64,000 nt of DNA from Citrifermentans bremense. Its GTDB lineage: Bacteria; Desulfobacterota; Desulfuromonadia; Geobacterales; Geobacteraceae. Of this stretch, positions 9,611-18,185 are shown piece by piece (positions within the stretch are counted from its first letter, which is position 1; each line of letters opens with the position of its first letter). Made by a program: the position numbers and the translations under genes. The stretch is from the NCBI RefSeq assembly GCF_014218275.1, contig NZ_AP023213.1, forward strand, positions 124,001 through 188,000, given 5' to 3'. The notes under the pieces are model-generated. The model was not told where the DNA came from. It saw only the letters and a program-made list of their open reading frames with translations, and searched no databases.

Positions 9611-9662
9611 TTTTTTTGCAGCAGGCAGCAAGGCAGTCGCAGCAAAAAACCCGGAGGTCTTG

Positions 9663-10142
9663 GTGAAGCGATTGATGAAACTGCTGGTTTTGTCATCTCT
9701 AGTCGCTATTGTTCTCACAACGGGTTGCAACGAGAAGCAGAAACAAGAGCCGGCAGCGTCTTTGCCCCAACCGGCAAAGGCTCCTACTGTAGTCGTTGTC
9801 CCCGAGGATGTCAGACGGAAATGGAAGGCGGTGCAAATAGCCGTCTCCGACAAGCATCAAAACCAGCGGCAGGTGTACACCCTAAAGGTGGGAAGCGAAT
9901 TGAAGCTCCCCGGGTCGAACCTGACGCTCAGAGTGGAAAATTTCCTGCCGCATTTCGTGATGGAGGGGACCACCCTCACTTCCCAGTCCAACGAACTGGT
10001 GAATCCGGCGGCGCAGATCGTGATCCGCGAGGACGCGAAGGAAATTTACAAGGGCTGGCTCTTCTCGCTTTACCCCACCACGCATGCGTTCCAGCATCCG
10101 TTTTATGGCTTCACACTGGTCGATTACCTGACGTCCAGTTGA
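9663..10142 (+). CDS. DUF2155 family lipoprotein
   Basis: About 159 aa with an N-terminal lipoprotein-type signal ([18 protein letters not shown], then TTGC), so probably exported and lipidated at Cys23. The mature part carries the DUF2155 pattern: [20 protein letters not shown], then [20 protein letters not shown] and [20 protein letters not shown]. The role is unknown. GTG 9663 is chosen over an adjacent in-frame TTG (9660) because GGAGG lies five bases upstream of the GTG. The gene is sandwiched between two tRNA-Ser and two tRNA-Arg genes without an obvious separate terminator. Confidence 0.82.
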   Translation: MKRLMKLLVLSSLVAIVLTTGCNEKQKQEPAASLPQPAKAPTVVVVPEDVRRKWKAVQIAVSDKHQNQRQVYTLKVGSELKLPGSNLTLRVENFLPHFVMEGTTLTSQSNELVNPAAQIVIREDAKEIYKGWLFSLYPTTHAFQHPFYGFTLVDYLTSS

Positions 10143-10150
10143 CATAGTTT

Positions 10151-10227
10151 GCGCTCGTAGCTCAGCTGGATAGAGCAACGGACTACGAATCCGTAGGTCG
10201 GGAGTTCGAATCTCTCCGAGCGCGCCA
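10151..10227 (+). tRNA. tRNA-Arg (anticodon ACG), copy 1
   Basis: 77 bases including CCA. The acceptor GCGCTCG pairs with CGAGCGC, the D-arm is GCTCAGCTGGATAGAGC, the anticodon stem ACGGA/TCCGT encloses CTACGAA (ACG, 10185-10187), and the T-arm is GGGAG/CTCTC. Confidence 0.95.
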
Positions 10228-10272
10228 TTTAAAACCGAGGGGTCCCAGGGCCCCTTACCAGATCTTTAGTTT

Positions 10273-10349
10273 GCGCCCGTAGCTCAGCTGGATAGAGCAC
10301 AAGACTACGAATCTTGGGGCCGGGCGTTCGAATCGCTCCGGGCGCGCCA
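10273..10349 (+). tRNA. tRNA-Arg (anticodon ACG), copy 2
   Basis: 77 bases including CCA. It has the same D-arm and the same anticodon loop CTACGAA (ACG, 10307-10309) as copy 1. The acceptor (GCGCCCG/CGGGCGC), anticodon stem (CAAGA/TCTTG) and T-stem (GGGCG/CGCTC) differ by compensatory changes. It lies 45 bp downstream of copy 1. Confidence 0.94.
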
Positions 10350-10357
10350 TTTACTCG

Positions 10358-10395
10358 AAAGGGACTACAGCGGTTGCTGTGAGTCCCTTTTTCTT
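10358..10395 (+). terminator. rho-independent terminator after the serS-tRNA unit
   Basis: AAAGGGACT and AGTCCCTTT arms with an inner ACAGC/GCTGT stem and a T-rich tail (CCCTTTTTCTTT). It directly follows the second tRNA-Arg. Confidence 0.85.
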
Positions 10396-10447
10396 TATGC
10401 TTTGACGGTGCAGCAAGGGACCGTGAAGAAAAAAGGAGGAAAGTAAA

Positions 10448-10798
10448 ATGAACGTGTCGGTTATCTACAAGGCCAATGTCACAGACGAAGTGCTCGACGC
10501 CCTGGCGGGGAGCCTCCCTGCCATCATTTCCGAGCTTCTGGAGGTGCGCGGCGCGAAGATCGCCATCCTGAAGCCCGAGCAGATCTCGCTGCAGTTCTCG
10601 CTGGCGAACACCCGCGACGTCGGCGCGGACCTGAGGATCATCGTCCTGGCACGCAGCGTAGGGCCCAGGACCTCGGCCGAGAACAAGCTGGCGACCGCCA
10701 TCCTGGACAAGGTGCTTCCCCTGGCGGGAGAGAAGTTCTCCGTTGCCGTCCGCCTCTACCTGACCGAGATCGGGGCCGCCGAGTACACCCCCGCCTAA
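10448..10798 (+). CDS. conserved hypothetical protein (116 aa)
   Basis: Start ATG 10448 has AAAAGGAGG upstream. The 116-aa product (MNVSVIYKANVTDEVLDALA..., ending LYLTEIGAAEYTPA) has an alternating beta-alpha pattern with one helix (LPAIISELLEV) and a second (SAENKLATAILDKVLP). This layout and size recall the tautomerase/DUF1904-like fold, but the N-terminal Pro of tautomerases is absent. I do not assign a function. It is monocistronic, between two terminators. Confidence 0.6.
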   Translation: MNVSVIYKANVTDEVLDALAGSLPAIISELLEVRGAKIAILKPEQISLQFSLANTRDVGADLRIIVLARSVGPRTSAENKLATAILDKVLPLAGEKFSVAVRLYLTEIGAAEYTPA

Positions 10799-10826
10799 AG
10801 TAGAAGCTGTTCTTCTCATGGAAAGT

Positions 10827-10860
10827 AAAAGGCCACCCGGTTCAATTGGGTGGCCTTTTC
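10827..10860 (+). terminator. rho-independent terminator
   Basis: AAAAGGCCACCC, a nine-base loop, then GGGTGGCCTTTTC. It closes the 10448-10798 gene. Confidence 0.85.
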
Positions 10861-11059
10861 TGTCACCGGTTCCCGGTTCGGGATGCATTCCTGCCGAAAA
10901 TTCCCTTTCACTGAAAATCCCCCTAATTCACAACCGGAATTTGCCGAAAAGTTCCTCGTGATCTGCGACCTGTCACAGCTGCAGGCACAACACGGCGGAA
11001 CTGATAATTTGTCATTGCCAATACTGCCTGACGAAATGTTGCAATCAGCAAGTGAACAA

Positions 11060-11088
11060 TTGACAAATCGGCGTCTAACTAAGATAGT
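11060..11088 (+). promoter_or_regulatory. sigma-70-type promoter of the TonB/YfiR/GGDEF-EAL operon
   Basis: Consensus TTGACA, a 17-base spacer, then GATAGT (4 of 6). The predicted start at about 11095 leaves a leader of about 70 bases. The rest of 10861-11165 holds no gene. A hairpin (11124-11153) abuts the Shine-Dalgarno AGGAGGA at 11154-11160. Confidence 0.5.
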
Positions 11089-11165
11089 GAGCGCCTCTTT
11101 GAGATTGAATCTTTTGAGTTTGCGGCGGGTAGCCACCGGAAATCGGTTCCGCCAGGAGGACATGG

Positions 11166-13208
11166 ATGCGTAAATGCATCTCCCACCTAGTCACGGGTGT
11201 CTTTCTTCTTGCCACGCTGGGCGCGCCCTTTGCCTACGCGCAGGAGGAGGGGGGGGAATCTCCCGCTCCTGACCTGGGTGAAATGGATCTGGAACAGCTG
11301 ACCAGCCTCAAGGTCGAGAAGGTGTACGGGGTCTCGAAATTCGAACAGGTGGTGACGGAGGCGCCCGCCTCGGTCTCCGTGATCACCGCCGACGAGATCA
11401 GGCACTACGGGTGGCGCACCCTGGCCGATGTCCTGAGGTCGAGCCGCGGCTTCTTCACCAGCTATGACCGCAATTACAGCTACATAGGGATGCGCGGCTT
11501 CAACCGTCCGGGGGACTACAACACACGCGTGCTCCTTTTGGTCGACGGGCACCGGATCAACGACGTCATCTACGAGACGGCCGCCATCGGGACCGAGTTC
11601 ATACTCGACCTGGCGCTCATCGACAGGATCGAGATCATCCGCGGGCCGAGCTCCTCGCTCTACGGGGCGGGGGCGTTCTTCGGCGTCATCAACGTCATCA
11701 CCCGCAGCGCGCGGCAGATCGAGGGGGCGGAGGTCGCCGCTTCCGCGGGGAGCCAGCACACCGGGGCAGGGCGCCTGACCTACGGGAAGAGCTTCGACGG
11801 CGGAGAGTTCGTGGCCTCCGGATCGACCTACAAAAGCCGCGGCAACGCCTCGCTCTTCTACCCTCAGTTCGACGACCCCGCGACCAACAATGGCATCGCG
11901 AGCGACATGGACCGGGACCGGAACTATTCCCTCTTCGCTTCCGGGCGCCTGCAGGATTTCACCCTGACCGGCGCGCTCGTCTCCCGCGACAAGCGCGTCC
12001 CCACCGCCTCGTTCGACACCATCTTCAACGATCCCCGGACCCATTCCATCGACCGGCGCGGCTATCTGGACCTCAGGTACGACAAGGCGCTGGAAGGGAC
12101 CGGCGTCACCGCCCGGGTCTTCTACGACGAGTACCGCTTCAAGGGGGATTTCGCCTACGAAAAAGGCCCGGACGATCCCGGCTTTTATCCGGCGAGCTAC
12201 GTGAACCGGGACGACCACCTGGCACGCTGGTGGGGGGCGGAGGTCCAGGCGAGCCGCCAGATACTGCCGCGCCTGCAGCTCACCGCCGGCACCAGTTTCC
12301 GGGACAGCTTCCAAAAGCTCCCGAACTACGACGCTGTGCCCCAGGGTCGCCGCCTGGATAACAACCGCAGCGACCTTTTCTGGGGGGTGTTCGGGCAGGG
12401 GGAGCTGCGCCTGTTCGAACAGCTCATCGTCAACGTGGGGCTGCGCCACGACAACTACCAGACCTTCGGCGGCGTGACGAGCCCGCGGGTTGCGGTCATC
12501 TACACACCTGTCGAGGGGAGCGTCTTCAAGTACATTCAGGGCAAGGCCTTCCGTGCCCCCAACGCCTATGAGCTCCGCTACAACGACGTCTTCGATTCCA
12601 ACGCCGCCAACCCGGGGCTTAGGCCCGAGACGGTAAGGACCTCCGAGCTGATCTACGAGCAGTACCTCGGGGACGTGCTGCGCACAAGCCTCAGCCTGTT
12701 CCAGAACAAGATCGACAACCTGATCAGCTACCAGGATCTCCCTTCAGGGCAGGTCTCCTTCGGAAACGCCGACCGGGTGAAGGCGACCGGAGGGGAATTC
12801 GAGGTGGAGGGGCAGTGGAGCAGCGGCTACGCGGCGAGGACCAGCTACAGCTTCGTCTCGGCCCGCGACGAGGGGAAGGACCAGCGGCTGGACTACTCGC
12901 CGCGGCACCTGGCCAAGCTGAACCTGACCGCGCCCCTGTACCGCAAGGAGCTGTTCGCCGGGCTCGAGCTGCAGGGAACGGCCCGCCGGGAGTTTTCCCA
13001 CGAAGGGGTCCAGGCCGTGGCGCCGGGGTATCTTATCGCCAACGCCACCTTGTTCTCCACCGGCTTCGTCCCCTGGCTGGACGCCTCTCTTTCCATCTAC
13101 AACCTCTTCGACCGGCGCTACGACGACCCGGCCACCACCGATCACAGGCAGAGCGTGATCGCGCAGGACGGCAGGACCTTCAGGGTTCAGGCCACCTGCC
13201 GCTTCTAA
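11166..13208 (+). CDS. TonB-dependent outer-membrane receptor
   Basis: Energy-dependent outer-membrane import or sensing receptor, 680 aa. The signal peptide is about residues 1-25 (MRKCISHLVTGVFLLATLGA... ending AYAQ). A short N-terminal segment (MDLEQLTSLKVEKVYGVSKF) precedes the plug (about 55-170) with ASVSVITADEIRHYGWRTLA, VLLLVDGHRINDV and IEIIRGPSSSLYGAGAFFGV. A 22-strand beta-barrel pattern follows, ending in the terminal strand FRVQATCRF. The ATG has AGGAGGA five bases upstream. It heads an operon with a YfiR-like protein and a GGDEF-EAL enzyme, so it may sense a ligand as well as import one. The ligand is not predictable. Confidence 0.92.
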   Translation: MRKCISHLVTGVFLLATLGAPFAYAQEEGGESPAPDLGEMDLEQLTSLKVEKVYGVSKFEQVVTEAPASVSVITADEIRHYGWRTLADVLRSSRGFFTSYDRNYSYIGMRGFNRPGDYNTRVLLLVDGHRINDVIYETAAIGTEFILDLALIDRIEIIRGPSSSLYGAGAFFGVINVITRSARQIEGAEVAASAGSQHTGAGRLTYGKSFDGGEFVASGSTYKSRGNASLFYPQFDDPATNNGIASDMDRDRNYSLFASGRLQDFTLTGALVSRDKRVPTASFDTIFNDPRTHSIDRRGYLDLRYDKALEGTGVTARVFYDEYRFKGDFAYEKGPDDPGFYPASYVNRDDHLARWWGAEVQASRQILPRLQLTAGTSFRDSFQKLPNYDAVPQGRRLDNNRSDLFWGVFGQGELRLFEQLIVNVGLRHDNYQTFGGVTSPRVAVIYTPVEGSVFKYIQGKAFRAPNAYELRYNDVFDSNAANPGLRPETVRTSELIYEQYLGDVLRTSLSLFQNKIDNLISYQDLPSGQVSFGNADRVKATGGEFEVEGQWSSGYAARTSYSFVSARDEGKDQRLDYSPRHLAKLNLTAPLYRKELFAGLELQGTARREFSHEGVQAVAPGYLIANATLFSTGFVPWLDASLSIYNLFDRRYDDPATTDHRQSVIAQDGRTFRVQATCRF

Positions 13209-13278
13209 GAGGAGAAGAGCCCTGTTTCCATACCGACATCTCATACCGGCGGCCGCCGGACTGCGCTTATTCCTGGTA

Positions 13279-13794
13279 ATGCTCTCGCTTCTGCTGGTCG
13301 TCTCGCTCGAAACTAGGGCCGAGGGGGCCCAGGAGTACCAGGTGAAGGCGGCCATGGTTGTCAACATGGCAAAGTACGTCGAGTGGCCGGCGGAATCCTT
13401 CCCCCGCACTGGCGCTCCGCTGCAACTCTGCAGCATGGGGCGCGGACCCTTCACTCAGGCCCTGGAGCAGTACGAGGGTAAGACGGTGCTGGGGCACCCG
13501 CTGTCGCTGCGTGGGGTGGCGCCTGGAGATGACCTCTCCGAGTGTCACGTTCTGGTCTTGAGCGGGGTAGAGAAGAGGTACGTCGCCGGGGTCCTGGAGC
13601 AGGTGCGCCGGCGAGGCGTCCTGACGGTGAGCGACATCCCGGACTTCGCCCGCTTCGGCGGGATCATCGGCTTGGTGGAAAACGAAGGAAGGGTGCGCTT
13701 CGAGATCAACCTGAAAGCGGCCCAGCAGTCCAGGGTCAGGATCAGTTCGCAACTGCTGAAGCTCGCCCGCGTGATAAGAGAGGGTGACCAATGA
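13279..13794 (+). CDS. YfiR family periplasmic protein (DUF4154)
   Basis: A YfiR-like protein; in Pseudomonas YfiR is a periplasmic repressor of the diguanylate cyclase YfiN. Family marks are EYQVKAAMVVNMAKYVEWPA near the N-terminus, then GKTVLGHPLSLRGV, SECHVLVLSG, VLTVSDIPDFARFGGIIGLV and VRFEINLKAAQQSRVRISSQ. From ATG 13279 the leader (MLSLLLVVSLETRAEG) lacks a basic N-region and a ribosome site. Reading back in frame to CTG 13222, which has AGGAG seven bases upstream, adds a basic stretch and a full signal peptide, so translation may begin there. The stop overlaps the next ATG by four bases (ATGA), implying translational coupling. Confidence 0.88.
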   Translation: MLSLLLVVSLETRAEGAQEYQVKAAMVVNMAKYVEWPAESFPRTGAPLQLCSMGRGPFTQALEQYEGKTVLGHPLSLRGVAPGDDLSECHVLVLSGVEKRYVAGVLEQVRRRGVLTVSDIPDFARFGGIIGLVENEGRVRFEINLKAAQQSRVRISSQLLKLARVIREGDQ

Positions 13795-15950
13795 GCCGCC
13801 GGGGATTTTGTTTCGTGAAGAACCTGCCGCTGCAGCGCAAGCTGATGCTGATCATCATGCTCAGCTGCTGCGGCACCTTGCTGGCGGCGTCCGTTTTCTT
13901 CCTCGCCAGGGAGGCCAAGGGGTTGTACCGCGCGCAGCGTGAAGACCTGGTCTCGCTGGCGGAGATCATCGGCGCCAACACAGCCTCGGCGCTCGTCTTC
14001 GACGACCCGGAGTCCGCGCAGCGCACCATCACTCCCCTTGCGGCCAAACGCTCCATCCTGGCCGTCTACGTCCTGACCGGCGAGGGGCAGATCTTCGCGC
14101 GCCACGTGGCGCCGGAGGCGGGGAACGCGGAACTCCCGCTGGAGCGCCTGGGTCCCTCCGCCACGCCGGACGCCGTGCTCGCGGCCGTGGAACAGATAAG
14201 AAGAGGCTCCCAGGGGAGCTCGCTTTTCTCCGGATTCGACTGTCTGGTGCAGCCGGTCTATTTCGACTATGAGCGCGTTGGGACCGTCGTCATCCATGCC
14301 GACACCGCCGAGTTCCAGAAGAACCTGCGCTGGACCGTGATGGTGACCCTGTTGTTCATGCTGGCTACTGTCATCGCGGCCTATTTCTTCTCCGCGAGGC
14401 TGCAGCGGATGATCTCCGGGCCGCTTTTGGACCTTCTCTCCTCCATGAAGGACGTCTCGGCCAGCAAGAATTTCGCCATCCGCGTGGCGAAGCCCTCCGA
14501 CGACGAGATCGGGCTTCTCTACGACGGCTTCAACGAGATGCTCTCCGAGATCGAGGAGCGCAACCAGATCCTAAGGCAGCGCCAGGCGCACCTGCAGCAG
14601 CTGGCCCACTACGATCCCCTCACCCGGCTCCCCAACCGGACCCTGTTCTACGACCGGCTGGCCCAGGCCCTGTACCAGGCCGAGCGGAGCAGGCAGGTGC
14701 TGAGCGTGATCTTCATCGACCTGGACCACTTCAAGGACATCAACGACACCCTCGGGCACCGCACCGGGGACCTGTTGCTGATCGACGTGGCGAGCCGCCT
14801 TTCGTCCGTGGTGCGCAGTTGCGACACCGTGGCCAGGCTTGGGGGGGACGAGTTCACCATCTTCACCCAGAATGTCATGAACGCAGACAACGCGGCCATC
14901 GTCGCGGGAAAACTGAACGCGCTCTTCGCCAAGCCCTTCCAGCTGGGCGAAAGCGAGATCTACGTCACGGCGAGCATCGGGGTGACCCTGTTCCCGCACG
15001 ACGGCAAGACGGTGGACGAACTGCTGATGAATGCCGACATCGCCATGTACCACGCGAAAGCCTGCGGCAAGAACGTCTACAAGCTCTTCGACAAGAAGAT
15101 GAACGAGCACGCCAACGAGAGGGTGACGCTTTTGTCGGACCTGAGGCTTGCGCTGGAGCGCGAGGAATTCGTGCTCCACTACCAGCCCAAGGTGGACCTC
15201 CTAACGGGAAACGTCACCTCGGTGGAGGCCCTGGTGCGCTGGATGCACCCGAGGCTTGGGATGCTGGCGCCGGACAAGTTCATCCGGCTGAGCGAGGAGA
15301 GCGGGCTCATCGCGGATTTGACCGACTGGGTCCTGCGTACCGCCTGCACCCAGGCCAAGAAGTGGCAGGAGCAAAACCTGGGCTCGGTGCGGGTGGCGGT
15401 CAACCTCTCTCCCTACCACTTCCAGCGCCAGGACGTGAAGGAGGCGATTTTCTCGGTGCTGGACGCGACCGGGCTCGAACCTGCGCTCCTCGAGATCGAG
15501 ATCACGGAATCGGCGCTGATGCAAAACGACGAGTACACCTGCGAGCTTTTGCGGGAGCTGAGGGGACTGGGTATGACCATCTCGGTGGACGATTTCGGTA
15601 CCGGCTACTCCTCGCTTAGCTACCTGCACCGGTTCCCCATCAACACGCTGAAGATAGACCGGACCTTCATCCTGAACATGATGAAGAGCTCCGAGGACCA
15701 GGCGATCGTGACCGCCATCATCGCCATGGCCAAGAGCCTGAACATGCAGATCGTCGCGGAGGGGGTGGAGACGGTGGACCAACTGGAGAAGCTCAAGGAT
15801 CAGGGTTGCCACGAGATCCAGGGGTTCCTGGTGTCGCGCCCGGTGACGGCGGAAACCGTCGAGCAGTTCTTCACGCCGGAAAACCACCTGCATCAGCACG
15901 GCAACGCTACCGCGGGGGGTGGAGCGGCAGCGCCGGGGGCACCTTCTTAG
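13791..15950 (+). CDS. membrane GGDEF-EAL protein (YfiN-like: CHASE8-HAMP-GGDEF-EAL)
   Basis: Cyclic-di-GMP turnover enzyme in the inner membrane, 719 aa. TM1 is about residues 17-38, the periplasmic domain about 40-175 resembles CHASE8 of YfiN/TpbB (TASALVFDDPESAQRTITPL), TM2 is about 181-202, HAMP about 203-260, GGDEF 270-430 with intact GGDEF at 351-355, and EAL about 445-695 with intact EAL at 479-481 and DDFGTGYSS. Both catalytic cores therefore look active. The gene overlaps yfiR by four bases. Context (YfiR upstream, TonB receptor before it) suggests the periplasmic domain is controlled by the YfiR protein. Whether synthesis or hydrolysis dominates cannot be read. Confidence 0.93.
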   Translation: MSRRGFCFVKNLPLQRKLMLIIMLSCCGTLLAASVFFLAREAKGLYRAQREDLVSLAEIIGANTASALVFDDPESAQRTITPLAAKRSILAVYVLTGEGQIFARHVAPEAGNAELPLERLGPSATPDAVLAAVEQIRRGSQGSSLFSGFDCLVQPVYFDYERVGTVVIHADTAEFQKNLRWTVMVTLLFMLATVIAAYFFSARLQRMISGPLLDLLSSMKDVSASKNFAIRVAKPSDDEIGLLYDGFNEMLSEIEERNQILRQRQAHLQQLAHYDPLTRLPNRTLFYDRLAQALYQAERSRQVLSVIFIDLDHFKDINDTLGHRTGDLLLIDVASRLSSVVRSCDTVARLGGDEFTIFTQNVMNADNAAIVAGKLNALFAKPFQLGESEIYVTASIGVTLFPHDGKTVDELLMNADIAMYHAKACGKNVYKLFDKKMNEHANERVTLLSDLRLALEREEFVLHYQPKVDLLTGNVTSVEALVRWMHPRLGMLAPDKFIRLSEESGLIADLTDWVLRTACTQAKKWQEQNLGSVRVAVNLSPYHFQRQDVKEAIFSVLDATGLEPALLEIEITESALMQNDEYTCELLRELRGLGMTISVDDFGTGYSSLSYLHRFPINTLKIDRTFILNMMKSSEDQAIVTAIIAMAKSLNMQIVAEGVETVDQLEKLKDQGCHEIQGFLVSRPVTAETVEQFFTPENHLHQHGNATAGGGAAAPGAPS

Positions 15951-15951
15951 G

Positions 15952-16950
15952 CTAGGCCGGCCCGGTTTCCCCTTCTTCGGGGGACGGGAGTGACGGGTCG
16001 GGAAAGGCCCCTATGCGCAGCGAATTCCCCAGCACGGTGAGGCTGGAGACCGCCATGGCGACGGCTGCCAGAAGCGGGTGGAGCAGGCCCGCAGCCGCGG
16101 CCGCGAGCGCTACCGCGTTGTAGGCGAAGCTCAAGGCGAGGTTCGCGCGGATGATCTTCCCGGCGCGCCGGCTGAGCTCGATGAGCCAGGGGATCTGCGA
16201 CAGCCGCCCCGAGAGGATCACCACGTTTCCCGCCATCCGGGCCAGTTCCATCCCGGTCCCCAGCGCCATTCCGGTATGGGCCGCGGCGAGGGCGGGCGCG
16301 TCGTTCACCCCGTCCCCCACCATGGCTACCTTCTTCCCCCGGGCGATGGCGCCGGCGATGAACTCCAGTTTGCGGGCGGGCGCGCAGGGCGCCTCAACCC
16401 GGTGCATCTTAAGCCTCCTTGCCGCGGCCTGCGCGGAGGAAAGCCGGTCCCCCGACAGGAGCACGCTCGACAGCCCCATACGGTGCAGCGCGTCCAGAGA
16501 CGATGCGGCATCGCCGCGGAGCGCGTCGGCGAAATGAAGTTTTCCCCGCAACCTCCCGTCCCAGCCGACGTAGACCACCGCACCCTCTCCCCCCGGATCC
16601 TCACCCCCCTCATGCTCACCGGCGAATGCGGCGTTTCCCGCCCGCACCTTGGCGGCGGCACCTTTCCAGGTCACCGTGCCGCTGATGCCGCTCCCAAGCC
16701 GAACCTCGACCTGCGCCGCCCTCCCCGGCGCCACCCGGCAGGCGGCCGCAGCTGAAATCACCGCTTGCGCCAGCGGGTGCTCGCTGGCACTTTCCAGGGC
16801 AGCGAGCCTCCCCAGCATTTCGACGCGGGTGGTGAGAGGATCCAGAAGCTCGACCTCGGTTAGTTCCGGGACCCCGGCGGTCAGCGGCTTCAATGAGAGG
16901 CCGGGCGAAAAAACATTAAGATTGTTTAACAGGCTAAGCGTACTTGTCAA
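15952..16950 (-). pseudogene. 3' remnant of a P1B-type (copper-type) ATPase
   Basis: The reading frame encodes only the end of a heavy-metal P-type ATPase: N-domain with SEHPLAQAV, then the hinge motif VAMVGDGVNDAPALAAAHTG and the last membrane pair (LALSFAYNAVALAAAAAGLL...). A normal CopA/CopB has metal-binding domains, six membrane segments and the phosphorylated DKTGT before this. Here the frame begins near the place where DKTGTLT should be, and the segment reads SLKPLTAGVPELTEV, so the aspartyl-phosphate site is lost. The start would be a TTG (16948-16950) with no good ribosome site. It is probably a decayed gene truncated at its 5' side next to ppk2. It is convergent with the GGDEF-EAL gene, one base apart. 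Confidence 0.75.
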
Positions 16951-17033
16951 GACAGAGACTAGAAGGTCGACTTGCGTTGACGGAGGCTCAAATTGCGTTA
17001 GCCTGAAACTCTGTCAGTCAAAAGGAGGCGGCA

Positions 17034-17918
17034 ATGAAGATAGACGTGGAGCAGTTTTTGGTTAAGGCCAAGGAGAAGGTGTCACTGAAGAAGCGCCCCA
17101 CCGATGTCCCCCCCTTTTACCACTCGAAGGAACAGTACCAGGAATGTCTCACCGAGCAGATCGAGAGGTTGAGCGCCCTTCAGGGGCTGCTCTATGCCAA
17201 TAACAGCTACGCGGTGCTGTTGATCTTCCAGGCGATGGATGCCGCCGGGAAGGACGGAGTAATAAAGCACGTGCTTTCCGGGATTAACCCGCAGGGGTGC
17301 GAGGTCTATTCCTTCAAGCATCCAAGCGCCGAAGAGCTGGACCACGATTTCCTGTGGCGCAGCGTGCGGCGGCTCCCGGAACGGGGACGCATCGGGATCT
17401 TCAACCGTTCCTACTACGAGGAGGTGCTGATAGTGCGGGTGCACCCGGAGATCCTTGCAGGCGAGGGGCTCCCGGGGCAGCTGGTCAACGGCCATGTCTG
17501 GCGGGACCGGTTCGAGTCGATGGTCAACCTGGAGGAGCACCTGCACAGAAACGGTACCCGCATCGTCAAGTTCTTCCTGCACCTCTCCAAGGAGGAGCAG
17601 CGCAAGCGTTTCCTGGAGCGGATCGACAACCCGGAGAAGAACTGGAAGTTCGACAAGGCGGACGTGGAGGAGCGGAAGCTCTGGAAGCAGTACATGGAGG
17701 CGTACCAGGAATGCCTGGGGGCGACCAGCCGCAAAAACGCCCCCTGGTACATCGTCCCGGCCGACGACAAGAAGAACGCGCGCTTGATCGTCGCCCAAGT
17801 ACTTTTGAACCTCTTGGAGGAGTTGAAGATGGAGTATCCCGAGACCACCGAGGAGCGACGCAAGGAACTGCAGGAGATACGGAAGGAACTGGCAAAGCCG
17901 GAGAAGGAGCAGACATGA
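17034..17918 (+). CDS. polyphosphate kinase 2 family protein
   Basis: Polyphosphate:nucleotide phosphotransferase of the PPK2 family, 294 aa, cytosolic P-loop enzyme. Walker A region [20 protein letters not shown], the hallmark [14 protein letters not shown], the Walker B/lid area [20 protein letters not shown], and lid helices with [15 protein letters not shown] and DNPEKNWKF are all present. These fit the single-domain PPK2 (class I/III-like) group; the direction (ADP to ATP, AMP to ADP) cannot be decided. AAAAGGAGG precedes the ATG. A weak TTGACG/TAGCCT promoter pair is at 16977-17004. Polyphosphate-dependent nucleotide regeneration fits the stress-related neighbours. Confidence 0.9.
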   Translation: MKIDVEQFLVKAKEKVSLKKRPTDVPPFYHSKEQYQECLTEQIERLSALQGLLYANNSYAVLLIFQAMDAAGKDGVIKHVLSGINPQGCEVYSFKHPSAEELDHDFLWRSVRRLPERGRIGIFNRSYYEEVLIVRVHPEILAGEGLPGQLVNGHVWRDRFESMVNLEEHLHRNGTRIVKFFLHLSKEEQRKRFLERIDNPEKNWKFDKADVEERKLWKQYMEAYQECLGATSRKNAPWYIVPADDKKNARLIVAQVLLNLLEELKMEYPETTEERRKELQEIRKELAKPEKEQT

Positions 17919-17939
17919 AAAAGGCGGCTTGCGCCGCCT
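17918..17939 (-). terminator. terminator for the DUF1328 gene
   Basis: AGGCGGC, loop TTGC, GCCGCCT; followed on the minus strand by five T. On the plus strand there is no T-run, so it serves the leftward gene. It touches the ppk2 stop codon. Confidence 0.7.
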
Positions 17940-17966
17940 GATTCGATAGTTGCATGGCAACTGTAT

Positions 17967-18143
17967 CTATCGTGTGATGTTCCGGCCCGCGAGAAGAGCC
18001 GATACCAGCATGACGACTGCGACCACCAGGAACAGGTAGAACAGGATCTTGGCTATCCCGGCCGCTGCTGTGGCGATACCGCCGAATCCGAATACCGCGG
18101 CGATAATGGCGATAATGAAGAAAATGAGGGCCCAACGTAACAT
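17967..18143 (-). CDS. DUF1328 small membrane protein (YtjA family)
   Basis: A 58-aa very hydrophobic protein, [20 protein letters not shown] then [20 protein letters not shown] and a short basic end (AGRNITR). The [20 protein letters not shown] core and IAKILFYLF are the DUF1328/YtjA signature with two membrane helices. The family is common in stress-related loci but has no proven role. GGAGGTGA precedes the ATG. The upstream promoter has an extended -10 of the form CTATACT (18186-18192). Confidence 0.85.
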   Translation of the reverse strand: MLRWALIFFIIAIIAAVFGFGGIATAAAGIAKILFYLFLVVAVVMLVSALLAGRNITR

Positions 18144-18185
18144 GACATCTCACCTCCCTGCACTTTCATTAACTTCCTTAAACAA

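Noticed and set aside
11001-11020. GATAATTTGTCATTGCC, loosely like a Fur box before the TonB receptor gene
   Set aside because: Only one half resembles the consensus and the palindrome is not formed.
11121-11160. Possible cyclic-di-GMP (GEMM) riboswitch in the TonB leader
   Set aside because: GGGTAGCC occurs, but the GEMM core (GGGACGCAAAGCC and tetraloop-receptor pairing) is absent.
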